Program-made: the position numbers and the translations under genes | Part shown: positions 9,119 through 20,805 of the stretch, one piece after another | Layout: each line of letters opens with the position of its first letter | How positions within the stretch are numbered: the stretch's first letter is position 1 | Assembly (NCBI RefSeq): GCF_002575655.3 | Contig: NC_053036.3 | Span: 650,463,387-650,527,386 of the forward strand | Direction of reading: 5' to 3' | DNA: 64,000 nt | Origin: Aegilops tauschii subsp. strangulata | Taxonomy: Eukaryota; Streptophyta; Magnoliopsida; Poales; Poaceae | Notes under the pieces: generated by a model | Database searches by the model: none | The model's input: only the letters and a program-made list of their open reading frames with translations | What the model was told of the DNA's origin: nothing

Positions 9119-11958
9119 ATCTATTCTTGCTTTTATGCCTAGCTAGGAGCGTTAAACGATAGCGCTTGTTGGGAGGCAACCCAATTTTATTTTTGTTCCT
9201 TGCTTTTTGTTCCTGTTTAGTAATAAATAATTCATCTAGCCTGTGTTATGATTGTGTTTTTAATGTTTTAGTTAGTGTTTGTGCCAAGTAGAACCTTTGG
9301 GAAGACTTGGGGAAAGTCTTTGCGATCTTGCTGTAAAAAAATAGAAACTTTAGCCCTCACGAGATTTTCTGCCATTTTTTACTGGAGAGTGCTATTAGGT
9401 CGATTATTTTTGCAGATGATTAATAGATAAACTCTTCACGTCCACCTATTTATTTAAGAATTTTTGGGTTCCAGAAGTATACGTTTATACAGATTACTAC
9501 AGACTGTTCTGTTTTTGACAGATTTTGTTTTTCGTGTGTTGTTTGCTTATTTTGATGAATCTATGGCTTGTATCGGGGGGTATGAACCATAGAGAAGTTG
9601 GAATATAGTAGGTTTAACACCAATATAAATAAAGAATGAGTTCATTACAGTACCTTAAAGTGGTGGTTTGTTTTCTTATACTAACGGAGCTCATGAGATT
9701 TTTTATTGAGTTTTGTGTTGTGAAGTTTTCAAGTTTTGGGTAAAGATTTGATGGATTATGGAATAAGGAGTGGCAAGAGCCTACGATTTTGGGATGCCTA
9801 AGGCACCCCAAGGTAAAATTCAAGGACAACCAAAAGCCTAAGCTTGGGGATGCCCCGGAAGGCATCCCCTCTTTTGTCTTCATCCATCGGTAACTTTACT
9901 TGAGGCTATATTTTTATTCACCACATGATATGTGTTTTGCTTGGAGCGTCTTGTATGATTTGAGTCTTTGATTTTTAGTTTACCAAAATCATCCTTTCTG
10001 TACACAACTTTTGGGAGAGACACACATGAATCAGAATTTATTAGATTACTCTATGCGCTTCACTTATATCTTTTGAGCTAGATAGTTTTGCTCTAGTGCT
10101 TCACTTATATTTTTTAGAGCATGGTGGTGGTTTTATTTTATAGAAATTATTGATCTCTCATGCTTCACTTACATTATTTTGAGAGTCCCTTAGAACAACA
10201 TGGTAATTTGCTTTGGCTATAAAATTAGTCCTAATATGATAGGCATCCAAGATGGGTATAATAAAAACTTTCATAAAAGTGCATTGAATACTAAGAGAAG
10301 TTTGATACTTGATGATTGTTTTGAGATATGAAGATGGTAATATTAGAGTTGTGCTAGTTGAGTAATTCTGAAATTGAGAAATACTTGTGTTGAGGTTTGG
10401 AAGTCCCGTAGCATGCACGTATGGTAACCGTTGTGTGACAAATTTGAAACATGAGGTGTTCTTTGATTGTCATCCTTATGAGTGGCAGTCGAGGACGAGC
10501 GATGGTCTTTTCCTACCAATCTATCCCCCTAGGAGCATGAGCGTAATGCTTGGTTTTTGATGACTTGTAGATTTTTGCAATAAGTATGTGAGTTGTTTAT
10601 GACTAATGTTGAGTCCATAGATTATACGCACTCTCACCTTTCCATCATTGCTAGCCTCTTCGGTACCGTGCATTGCCCTTTCTCACCTTGAGAGTTGGTG
10701 CAAACTTCGCCGGTGCATCCAACCCCCCTGATATGATATGCTCTATCACACATAAACCCCCTTATATCTTCCTCAAAACAGCCACCATACCTACCTATTA
10801 TGGCATTTCCATAGCCATTCCGAGATACATTGCCATGCAACTTTCCACCGTTCCGTTCATCATGACACGCTTCATCATTGTCATATTGCCTTGCATGATC
10901 ATGTAGTTGACATCGTATTTGTGGCAAAGCCACCATGCATAATTTATCATACATGTCACTCTTGATTCATTGCCCTTCCCGCTACACCGCCGGAGGCATT
11001 CATATAGAGTCATATATTGTTCTAGTATCGAGTTGTAATCATTGAGTTATAAATAAATAGAAGTGTGATGATCATCATTATTAGAGCATTGTCCCATGTG
11101 AGGAATTAAAAAAAAGAAGAGAAAGGCCAAAAAAAAGAAGGCCCAAAAAAAAAGAAAAAGAGAGAAGGGGCAATGGTACTATCCTTTTTCCACACTTATG
11201 CTTCAAAGTAGCACCATGATCTTCATGATAGAGAGTCTCTCATTTTGTCACTTTCATATACTAGTGGGAATTTTTCATTATAGAACTTGGCTTGTATATT
11301 CCAACAATGGGCTTCCTCAAATGCCGTAAGTCTTCGTGAGCAAGCAAGTTGGATGCACACCCACTTAGTTTCTTTTGTTGAGCTTTCATACATTTATAGC
11401 TCTAGTGCATCCGTTGCATGGCAATCCCTACTCCTTGCATTGACATCAATTGATGTGCATCTCCATAGCCCGTTGATTACCCGCGTCGATGTGAGACTTT
11501 CTCCCTTTTTGTCTTCTCCACACAACCCCCATCATTATATTCTATTCCACCCATAGTGCTATGTCCATGGCTCACGCTCATGTATCGCGTGAAAGTTGAA
11601 AAAAGTTTGAGATTACTAAAGTATGAAACAATTGCTTGGCTTGTCATCGGGGTTGTGCATGATGAGAACATTTTTGTGTGACAAAAATGAAGCATAGCCA
11701 AACTATATGATTTTTTAGGGATAAGCTTTCTCTGGCCATGTTATTTTGAGAAGACATAATTGCTTAGTTAGTATGCTTGAAGTATTATTATTTTTATGTC
11801 AATATTAAACTTTTATCTTGAATCTTTCGGATCTGAACATTCATGCCACAATAAAGAAAATTACACTGAGAATTATGCTAGGTAGCATTCCACATCAAAA
11901 ATTCCGTTTTTACCATTTACCTACTCAAGGACGAATAGGAATTAAGCTTGCGGATGCT
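9119..11958 (+). other. Non-coding interior of the Sabrina-like element (copy 1)
   Basis: About 2.8 kb between the gag-like frame and the polypurine tract with no protease, reverse transcriptase or integrase signature on either strand. A 106-residue antisense frame at 10634-10954 is also open in copy 2, but there is nothing to support it. A purine-rich stretch lies at 11105-11170. The copy 2 counterpart is 32113-34924. The interior fits a deletion derivative or a non-autonomous family. Confidence 0.6.
11941..11958 (+). promoter_or_regulatory. Polypurine tract before the 3' LTR (copy 1)
   Basis: The stretch aagcttgcggatgct directly precedes the 3' LTR. It is only partly purine, probably after mutation. 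The copy 2 counterpart is 34907-34924. Confidence 0.45.
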
Positions 11959-13317
11959 TGATACGTCTCCAACGTATCTATAATTTTTGATTGTTCCATG
12001 CTATTATATTATCTATTTCGGATGTTTAATGGGCTTTACTATGCACTTTTATATTATTTTTGGGACTAACCTACTAACCAAAGGCCCAATGCAAATTGCC
12101 GTTTTTTTGCCTATTTCAGTGTTCTGCAGAAAAGGAATATCAAACGGAATCCAAACGGAATGAAACCTTCGGGAGAGTTATTTTTGGAACAAACGCAATT
12201 CAGGAGACTTGGAGTGGACGTCAAGGAAGCAACGAGGCGGCCACGAGGCAGGGAGGCGCGTCCAGGGGGGCAGGCGCGCCCCCACCCTCATGGGCCCCTC
12301 GTGGCTCCCCTGACCTAGTTCTTTCGCTTATATATACTCATATACCCTGAAAACATCCGAGAGCACCACAAAACCCTATTTCCACCGCTGCAACCTTCTG
12401 TACCCATGAGATCCCATCTTGGGGCCTTTGCCGGCGCTCCGCCGGAGGGGGAATCGATCATGGAGGGCTTCTACATCAACACCATAGCCTCTCCGATGAT
12501 GTGTGAGTAGTTTACCACATACCTTTGGGTCCATAGTTATTAGCTAGATGGCTTCTTCTCTCTCTTTGGATCTCAATACAAAGTTCTCCTCGATTCTCTT
12601 GGAGATCCATTCGATGTTATTCTTTTTGCGGTGTGTTTGTCGAGATCCAATGAATTGTGGGTTTATGATCAAGATTATCTATGAACAATATTTGGTTCTT
12701 CTCTGAATTCTTATATGTATGATTTTTTTATCTTTGCAAGTCTCTTCGAATTATCAGTTTGGTTTGGCCTACTAGATTGATCTTTCTTACAATGGGAGAA
12801 GTGCTTAGCTTTGGGTTCAATCTTGCGGTGTCCTTTCCGAGTGACAGTAGGAGCAGCAAGGCACGTATTGTATTGTTGCCATCGAGGATAAAAATATGGG
12901 GTTTATACCATATTGCTTGAGTTTATCCCTCTACATCATGTCAACTTGCCTAATGCGTTACTCTGTTCTTATGAACTTAATACTCTAGATGCATGCTGAA
13001 CAGCGGTCGATGTGTGGAGTAATAGTAGTAGATGCAGAATCGTTTCGTACTACTTGTCGCGGACGTGATGCCTATATACATGATCATGCCTATATATTCT
13101 CATAAATATGCGCTTTTCTATCAATTGCTCGACAGTAATTCGTTCACCCACCATAAATTATGCTATCTTGAGAGAAGCCACTAGTGAAACCTATGGCCCC
13201 CGGGTCTGTCTTCCATCATATTATTTTCCTATCAATTCGCTATTTCTGCCATCTTTTATTTTGCAATCTTTACTTTCCAATCTATATCATAAAAATACCA
13301 AAAATATTTATCTTATT
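11959..13317 (+). mobile_element. 3' LTR (copy 1), left part up to the CACTA insertion
   Basis: It starts TGATACGTCTCC and matches the 5' LTR until ATT at 13315-13317, where CACTG of the CACTA element begins. The remaining roughly 230 bp of LTR are missing from copy 1, because the duplication ends inside the CACTA. A TATA-like tatatata lies at about 12329-12336. Confidence 0.85.
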
Positions 13318-13856
13318 CACTGCTGGAATCAGCTTCTTTGCCGTCCGAAGGCATGGATCACGGACGGCAAACGTCTTTGCCGTCCGCCAGCAGACGGCAA
13401 ACTGTCCGTCTGAACACGTTCCAGCAAAGGCCTTCTTTGCCGTCCACTTCCAGTAAGCGGACGACAAAGGATTTTGCCGTCTGCCATCCTAGGTCAGCAG
13501 ACGGCAAAGACAACGGACGGCAGTGCGGTGGCGTGAGAGCCATTAGGGGGTTAACGGCGCTCTTTGCCGTCTGCCAGCAAACGGCAAAGAGTCAAAGCTC
13601 TTTGCCGTCCGCTGACAGACGGCAAAGAGATCAGCTAGGCAGTGCTGGGAAGCTGCCACGTGGCCAGCTATGCCGTCCGCTGGCAGACGGCAAAGTTATT
13701 TGAATCTTTGCCGTCCGCCAGCAGACGGCAAAGTGACCAAAGGCAGCCTGTGTTCCGAAGTTTTACAGGTAGCTGCCACGTGTCCTCTTTGCCATCTGCT
13801 AGCGGACGGCAAAGGTCTTTGCCGTCAGCTAGCAGACGGCAAAGAGGCTACATATC
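13318..13856. repeat. CACTA subterminal repeats (left, copy 1)
   Basis: Alternating direct and inverted GCCGTCYGC / GCRGACGGC units, often paired as short palindromes closed by TTTGCC...GGCAAA. They likely serve as transposase-binding arrays. One hairpin at 13472-13510 is shortened in copy 2 (36438-36455). The complete element has a matching right array at 42196-42481. Confidence 0.75.
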
Positions 13857-14159
13857 CTCTGTTTTTATTTGAATCCATTTAATTTCACAGGAATTCACAC
13901 ACAGATATACATATTTTTTTTCACATGCACATCAGACATATGATGTATCCAACACATAGCTCCATCCATGACAACATACATACATAATAAGAAACAGAGT
14001 TCCATCCATACATATTACAGTAACATCACAATGTTCATCCAACACATTGTTCCATGCATCCATATAACAAGTTCCACATTTTTCATCGATACAAACGAAA
14101 AAAAGAAAAGGGAAACAAGCACTCCATCCATGCAAGCTTCCATATAGTGAATTAAATCT

Positions 14160-14980
14160 GCAAAATGGGAAACAAGAAAGTTAGAAGAAGAAGACTAGAA
14201 TCAGAAGAAGAAGAAGAAAATGAAGAAGAAGAAGAAGTAAGCATACTTAGGTAAAATGGAGCTAACCTAGCTAATTGTGCCATTTTTGAGTGAACTAAGC
14301 ATATTATGCCATTTTATAGATATAACTTAGAGCTAACTTCATTTTGGAGAAAAGAAGAAAACTAGAAGAAGAAGATGAAGAAGAAGAAGACTAGAAGAAG
14401 AACTTCTTTTTCTTCTTCTTTGTCTTCTTCTTCTTTTCTTCCTATTCCTTCTTTTTTTCCTCTTCCTGGATTTTCTTCATCTTATTATGTCATTTGTGGA
14501 CTACATAGGCTAAATTATGTCATAAATGGACAAAATAGGCTAAATAAGAAGAAACATGCCATTTTTGAGCTTACCTAGCTAATTATGCCATTTTTGACCT
14601 AACTAAGCATATTATGAGATATAACTTAGAGCTTACTTCTTGTTCTTCTTGTTCTTCTTCTTCTTCTTCTTCTTCTTCTTCTTCTTTTCTTCTTCTTCTT
14701 CTTCTTCTTCTTCTTCTTCTTCTTTTCTTCTTCTTTTCTTCTTCTTCTTCTTTTCTTCCTATTCCTTCTTTTCTTCCTCTTCCTTGATTTTCTTCATCTT
14801 ATTATGTCATTTGTTGACTAAATAGGCTAAATTATGTCATAAATGGACTAAATAAGAAAAAATGCCATTTTTGAGCTTACCTAGCTAATTATGCCATTTT
14901 TGACCTAACTAAGCATATTATGCCATTTTTGATATAACTTAGAGCTAACTTCATTTTGGAGAAGAAGAAGAAGAAAACTA

Positions 14981-15011
<31 letters not shown>

Positions 15012-15220
15012 GAGGAGGAGAAGAAGGATAGAAGAAGAAGAAGATCTTCTTCTTCTTCTAGTCTTCTTCTTCTTCTCCTTCTTCTTCTTCTTCTTTTCTT
15101 CCTATTCCTTCTTTCCTTCCTCTTCCTTGATTTTCTTCATCTTATTATGCCATTTGTGGACTAAATAGGCTAAATTATGTCATAAATGGACTAAACACGC
15201 TAATTAAGAAGAAAAATACC
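14160..15220. repeat. GAA/TTC-rich stretch with interspersed gctaa-tatgccatttt repeats
   Basis: Blocks of (GAA)n and (TTC)n in opposite orientation alternate with a unit of about 45 bp containing ctaattatgccatttttga or ctaagcatattatgcc. A perfect 32-bp palindrome centred on AGATCT lies at 15029-15060. Copy 2 (37130-37930) lacks this palindrome and several blocks. The stretch lies downstream of the TnpA-like coding exons. Confidence 0.7.
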
Positions 15221-15347
15221 GTTATCACGGAGGTGTAGGAATGGTCGGGGCTGCGCCAGTGCCAGACAGAGGTGAAGGACCGGTCGGGGTTCCGGCATTG
15301 GCAGAAGGAGTGGTCGATGCTTGTCGGGAGCCATGCTGCACCAAAGA

Positions 15348-18166
15348 TCATTTCCCATAATGTCTCGTTAGCAAGTTCGCAAACTGAAATGTGAATAGTA
15401 GTAAGCAACGACCATTCAAATCAAACTCACCGTGGTCGCCGGAGCAATCTGGGGCATCGACGGAGGGGCCTGACCTTTTTCTCGCACAAGCTCTGCACAT
15501 TTGGTTCTCACGAGTCAGTCATATTAGATAGTAATGCGAACATTACGTGCATGATTGGGCTAATATGCACGAGAAACGTACCACGATGAGCTCGTATAGG
15601 GCCCGGTTAGCGCTGTCGTTCTGGTTCCTCTCCTCCTCCAACAACTTAGCCGTCCTCTCCTCCATCTCCCTTTCCCTCTCGTCCGCCTCCCTTTGTGCCT
15701 CCCTTTTTGCCTCCTCCACAAGCTCCTTCGTCTTCAATCTCTCTTTCTCAACAATTGCCTGCAACACACCACTCCTCGTTAGCATTGTAATCATCGACGG
15801 ACGCACACACAATGTAATGGAGGAAAGGTGAGAGAGTCTGTATAACTAACCGCCGTGGCGATCTCCGTGGGCCGTGCACGAGGCGTTATCTCAGGACCAG
15901 AGCTACTCAGGTGCTTCTTGATCTGCGGGAGAGTCTTAGGACAACGTATCAGTCCATCACCAATGGCTAGAGAGCCATGGGACCTCCCGCCACCAGATAT
16001 CATCACCAGCTCTGTATCAAAAGGATCCTGGCTCGGGTTAAAGTCCTCCCCTTTCCTCGCCTTCCCCTCGTGTCTGTACTTCACAAGCTTGTGGTGGGAG
16101 GTCTTGTTGGTGAAGCTCTCTGGATCATCTAGGCCAGACTCCGTGAATGGCTTGGCCTTCTTGTACGAGGCCATATGGGCCATGCCATAGAGGTCAAACA
16201 GACCTGGCAGAGCCTTCTTGTGGTGGTGCGCCTGAGAGAGAGGAACAAAATATTAGTTAAGGGCTCAAGCTAGCATGGAGAATGATATTGCTATGTAAAT
16301 AGGTCATTTTGGAGCTAAGAAAGGTTATTATGTCATTTTCAAGGAAAATAAGCTAAGTTTAGGTCATTTTTGAGGTAACCAAGATTATTATGCCATTTTG
16401 ACGAAAGTATGCTAATTATGTCATTATTGAGCTATCCAAGGTTATTATGTCATTTTAGAGCTAACTATAGCATATTTAGGCATTCTATAGAGCTATTTAA
16501 GGTTATTATGTCATTTTAGAGCTAATTATGTCATGAATGAACTAGCTAAGATTAGTTTAGGTCGTTATTGAGCTATCAAAGGTAGTTATGCCATTTTTTA
16601 ACTGACTAAAGCATATTAAGTCATTTTATAGAGCTATCTAAGGTTATTATGTCATTCTAGAGCTAAATATGTCATAAATGAACTATCTAGCATGAAGAAT
16701 GAATTGCATGAATCATGTAGCAAACCACATACCCAGTTCTCCCCGTACTCAAACATGTTGGAGCTCCCTTGATGGTGTGGCACACCTTCCATTTGGTCGC
16801 GCTTATCCTTGGCCCTTTGGTATTCGACTTTCCATTGGGCAGAGCACCACGCATCCACCAACGCCTCCCAACAGTCCATCTTATCCACACACCATCTCGG
16901 GGCACCTAAGTGAGTCAAGAGAAATTTCAGCGCTACGCCTATGAATCAAATCAAGAAAACTAAGTTCAAGGCCTTAAGTATAGGTAATTACCTGCATGTA
17001 CTTCTCCTTACTCAGAAACTTGCCACGACACTTCTGCTTGCCCCTCCTAATACCCTTCGAGGCGTAGTAGTCTCAAACGGCCTGCACCCGAGCCTCGTGC
17101 CTTAAGTTCTGAAGTAGGCGCTTGCACTCGTTTTCGACAAGCATACACGCGGCCTCCTGCTCTTCCTCTGAAACCCTGTAGAAGGTCCGCAATCAAAATA
17201 GACAACACTGATTAGTACAATCACTAGGTAGTGTTGATTTTTAATTCCGTAAAGGAGAAATTACCCAAAACCGACGGAACACAATGTCGGCCACCGTCTC
17301 GCACAAGACACCGTCGACCCTCTCCTCCGGCGGGGCCGGGGCAACCGAGTACAGCTCCCAGGTCAGTGCTAGCTGTTGAGCCTGACCCTCACCTGGCAAC
17401 GTGACCCACCCAGGGAAGTGCTGCCGGCAAAGCACACCAAGGACCTGCTTGGGCCTACGGGAACCACGGGGGCGTACCCAGCCCCTGCAGTATGACAAGG
17501 CCAACGCATTAGATATTAATTTGAAGGATCATGAAGGCAAAAGGTTAAAAAATAGTAAATGCACTTACTTCAACCCTTAGGCGCAATGAACCACCTCTGG
17601 TCGGGGGTCGTTGGCACGGGCGGGAGCTTTGTACAACCACGCTTGTAGACCTTCTTGCCCTTCTCAACCAGCTCGTCGTCGTTGTAGCTATCATCTGAAA
17701 AGGTGTCCTCGCTACCATCCTCCGAGCCACTAGCCTCCAGAGTCTCGTGGGACGAAGACCCCGTGACCGGAGTCTTCTGAGACAAAGACTCTGGGACCGG
17801 ACTCACGTGGGGCGAAGGATCGGCGACCCGAGTCTGGTCGGGGGAAGGATCAGAGACCGAAGGCTCATGGACCGGAGTCCGAGACGGGTCCACGTCAGAC
17901 GGAGCACTCCTGTGGTCGGGTGAATCAGCTGAGGGTGGCGGCAAGGAAGGCGTAACAACCTTCCTACCTCTCCCGCTGCCACGTCCACCTCTAGCAGGCT
18001 TCTTCGTCCTCCCCCGACCTCTCCCAGCCGAAGAAGAAGCACCCGCCGCAGTTGTCTGCATACTGTCTAGGAGCGCTCTCCGGAGGGGCTGGGCTGGAAT
18101 AATGGAACCACCCCTCCCAGTAGCGCTCGCAGGAGGATCGGGGCGCTCTGGACCCTTGCCCACCAT
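15348..18166 (-). pseudogene. TnpA-like (Ptta/En-Spm family) gene of the CACTA element, copy 1
   Basis: Start ATG at 18166-18164. Exon 1 (to about 17570) encodes a proline/serine-rich, acidic N-terminus with an Arg/Gly-rich patch (about residues 45-70). Further exons lie at about 17485-17267 (RGWVRPRGSRRPKQ), 17182-16993, 16908-16734 (WCVDKMDCWEALVDAW), 16234-15850 (HKLVKYRHEGKARKGEDF, the conserved plant transposase-associated core), 15762-15586 (Glu/Arg-rich coiled coil) and two short last exons. Each border has GT-AG signals. The protein family binds the subterminal repeats of its own element. Private lesions are a one-base loss at 17577-17579 and CGA to TGA at 17073-17075. Neither is in copy 2, which has other lesions. 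The stop at 15348 depends on the last splice and is uncertain. Confidence 0.7.
16290..16690. repeat. Intronic array of gagcta...ttatgtcatttt units
   Basis: About ten loosely repeated units of 35-45 bp containing ttatgtcatttt and gagctaa lie inside an intron of the TnpA-like gene. They are the same motif family as at 14270-14960, so it flanks several exons. Copy 2 counterpart at 39010-39410. Confidence 0.65.
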
Positions 18167-18285
18167 CCTGTCAACACCTGCAATGACAAAAATTAAACGA
18201 AATTAGTACAACATAAAAAATTTGGATACCTGACATGAACATAATAATATGTATATAATTTAACACCCGATCAACACAAATATAT

Positions 18286-18552
18286 ATGGGGTCGGGGTGT
18301 GGTGTCAGGGTGTCGGGGTGTCGGGGGTCGGGGTCGGGGTGTCGTGCCGAGGTGTCGGGGTGTCGGGCGTCGGGGTGTGGGTCGGGGTGTCGTGCCGAGG
18401 TGTCAGGGTCGGGGTGTGGGTCGGGGTGTGGTGTCAGGGTGTCGGTTGGTCGAGGGTCGGGGTCGGGTGTCAGGGTGTCGGGGGTCGGGGTCGGGGTGTC
18501 GTGCCGATGTGTCGGGGTGTCGGGTGTTGGGGGTCGGGTCGGGGTCGGGGTC
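18286..18552. repeat. G-rich minisatellite (ggggtgtcg units), copy 1
   Basis: Irregular repeats of gggtcggggt and gggtgtcgtgccgaggtgtc with many G runs of 4 or 5 bases, giving G-quadruplex potential on the plus strand. It lies upstream of the TnpA-like start codon and directly borders (TTC)n. The copy 2 counterpart (41037-41290) differs in unit number. Confidence 0.8.
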
Positions 18553-18598
18553 TCTTTTCTCCTCTTCTTCTTCTTCCTCTTCTTCTTCTTCCTCTTCT

Positions 18599-18630
<32 letters not shown>

Positions 18631-18658
18631 TTCTTCTTCTTCTTCTTCTTCTTCTTCT

Positions 18659-18693
<35 letters not shown>

Positions 18694-18709
18694 TTCCTCT
18701 TCCTCTTCT

Positions 18710-18756
<47 letters not shown>

Positions 18757-18779
18757 TTCTTCTTCTTCTTCTTCTTCTT
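18553..18779. repeat. Long (TTC)n tract at the duplication junction
   Basis: About 75 TTC/TCC triplets, a pure polypyrimidine strand able to form triplex DNA. Its right end becomes TTCTTG followed by seven Ts, which is the start of duplication copy 2. Long frames across it (poly-Lys, poly-Leu, poly-Phe, poly-Ser) are artefacts of the repeat. Confidence 0.85.
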
Positions 18780-18845
18780 GTTTTTTTGTCTTGGTTTTCT
18801 AGTCAAAATTTGGTGATGTATTTCTCATGTACCAAAAATGAATGA

Positions 18846-20805
18846 TGAAAAAAAGTTATGGGCTTGCAAAGAAAAATGTACGCGGACAGGATGCGGCCGG
18901 GATGCGTCCGCGTGTTGGGCGCACGGCCATCGCATCCCAGAAACTGCCCGAACACGACCCCATTGCCCTACCAAAGGGACAGAATACTGGGCAAAACGGA
19001 CGTCCGTTTGGGGTCGTGCGGTGGAGTTGGCCTTACAGCTGCTAACAAACTGATATGAGACTGACATGTGGACCCAGCTGAAGATATATGTAACATATAA
19101 GGTTCTAGGGCAACATCTCGGATGAAAGCTTCCATATGACGAATATTTTTCGAAAAGTTTGACAAATTGAACATCTATCATAAATTTAAATTTAAATTAA
19201 TTTTGTGTGTGCTGAAACGAAAACAAATCACTTCCTATAGATCAGAATCCACCCTTTATTCACAGCAAAGTTATTTTTCATTTCGGTAAGAGCAAACTGA
19301 ATTTAAACTGGGTTTGTTTATAGATGTATGTTGATTGTTTTAAACTAGAATATTGTAATCTAGAAAATTTGCATGCCTTTACCAAATTAGAGGACATTTT
19401 CACCTTGTACGTTAACTGTCACAAACGTCTATAGATCAATGCTGTTGCTACTTTGTGTTCCTTATATTTTGCAAAAAAAAAGGAACTCTTTTATCCTGTG
19501 CCATAAAACTCTTCCTTTTAACACTTCTATATGTTGGGTGGACGGCATCTCATCAATATAGCTAGGTCTCTAATTTTAGTTCTGAAGTAAACGGACCCAG
19601 TGGGTAAACAAGTGGACATACAGTAGGCTTATCCTTGCCAAAATGGACAAATAGAGTGTTTTGCAAAAAAAAAAAATTGAAGCTCTAACAGTCGGGCTGT
19701 TGGTAATGAAAATGTCAAACTTTCATACAAATAGGCAGCAATGCACGTGCATACTGGCACTACTTGTGTCATACTGGCATTCTAAGATGACGATCACATA
19801 CCTTTTAGACTAAAAATCATAACGACAGTTTGACTTCTAATTAAAAATCCACTTTGTTTATAAAAAACTATGTACGTTATGCGTTTGTTTTACAATTCTA
19901 AGGCAGAGCAAAGACCAGACCTCATTCAGTGTTTCACTCTTCCCTGTTCTTCTGAATTATAGTTGTAGTTACAAGGATCATGACGCAAGCAAGCACTTCG
20001 ACAAAATTTAACATGAAGGTTGGTTTCTTTTGGAGAAATAAAAATACATTATTCCTATAAAGGATGGTGGAGTACCCGCCTTCGTGACTGCTCGACGGCG
20101 ATTAGAGCCTCCCAGCCGTCCGTTGCCGGGTGGCATGCTGCAGGAGCTTCTCGGGGCTGCTCTAGGCCGTCCAATCTGCCTGGACGGCTCGGACCTGGGC
20201 GACTTGGATGGAGGGTCCATGACAGATGGACTGAGGGCGCGCGATCATTACAATCAGTGTGCGTCCATGACGGGTGGACTGAGGGTGTGCGATCGCCGCA
20301 CTCAGACGGCTGGTTGATGACGAGTAGACCAAAGGCGCGCGATTGCTACATTCGGAAAAGAGCCTCCTCAACGTACATTGTCGGTTGGCTTGCGGCAGGA
20401 GGCTCTCGTGGATGAGGCGAGCCGTTGCATCTGCCCGAACCAGCAGGTGTCCAGCCGACTAGTCTGGAGTGTCCATGATGGGTGGACCGCTCAGCTCGCT
20501 CGGGGCCAACGTCATTGGGCAGTGTCAGGCCTGCCGGCACACTCACGCAAAGCTCTAGTTGAGCCCGCCTAGCGGCGTACTTGCCCCTAGGTGGGTTGGT
20601 ACGGTCGCGACAGGCACGAAAGCCGGTTCCCGGTCGCAGCGTCGGCTCACGCGTGGGGCCCGATTCGGGATTGCGTGTGTTAGTGGGCGCGTGGGGCCAT
20701 CCCGCCTGAGCCGTCTGCCTTGTTGGTGCCTGTTTCATCCAGTTAGAGCCGGCTCTTAGCGTCTCCCGGCCAGAGTCGGCACAACGTGTTGTCCGGTGCT
20801 ACTTG
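18846..20805. other. Unassigned flank, copy 2
   Basis: Same content as 3130-5094, including the three 48-50 bp GC-rich repeats (20215, 20263, 20313). In 560 bp of the GC-rich part I counted about eight substitutions against copy 1. No gene seen. Confidence 0.5.

Larger units (their letters stand above)
3059..18774. repeat. Tandem duplication, copy 1 (about 15.7 kb)
   Basis: The sequence from 3059 matches that from 18775 almost base for base through the unassigned flank, old LTR, MITE and 5' LTR. The match resumes after the LINE at 31414 and continues to the (TTC)n tract near 41480. Copy 1 ends inside that (TTC)n tract, where it abuts the start of copy 2. Both start points share TTCTTG followed by seven Ts. 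Differences are scattered substitutions, many C/T, plus microsatellite length changes. Confidence 0.9.
13318..18774 (-). mobile_element. CACTA transposon (copy 1), right end missing
   Basis: It begins CACTGCTGGAATC next to ATT of the LTR. The first 540 bp hold about ten (C)TTTGCCGTC(T/C)GC units and their inverted copies, the subterminal repeats bound by the accessory transposase in this superfamily. A minus-strand TnpA-like gene follows, then a G-rich minisatellite and (TTC)n, where the copy stops. The DDE transposase gene (TnpD type) is not present in this copy or in the complete copy at 36284-42481, so the element is non-autonomous. Confidence 0.85.

Noticed and set aside
10634..10954. 106-residue antisense frame, also open at 33601-33921
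   Set aside because: Conservation is explained by the recent duplication. There is no domain, and it opposes the element's transcription.
13318..13856. CRISPR-like spaced repeats
   Set aside because: The units alternate direct and inverted, are irregularly spaced, and lie at a CACTA end in a plant genome.
18171..18845. Long frames of poly-Lys, poly-Phe, poly-Leu or poly-Ser
   Set aside because: They arise from (TTC)n read in each frame on both strands. One runs on into the GRF tail only because of the duplication junction.
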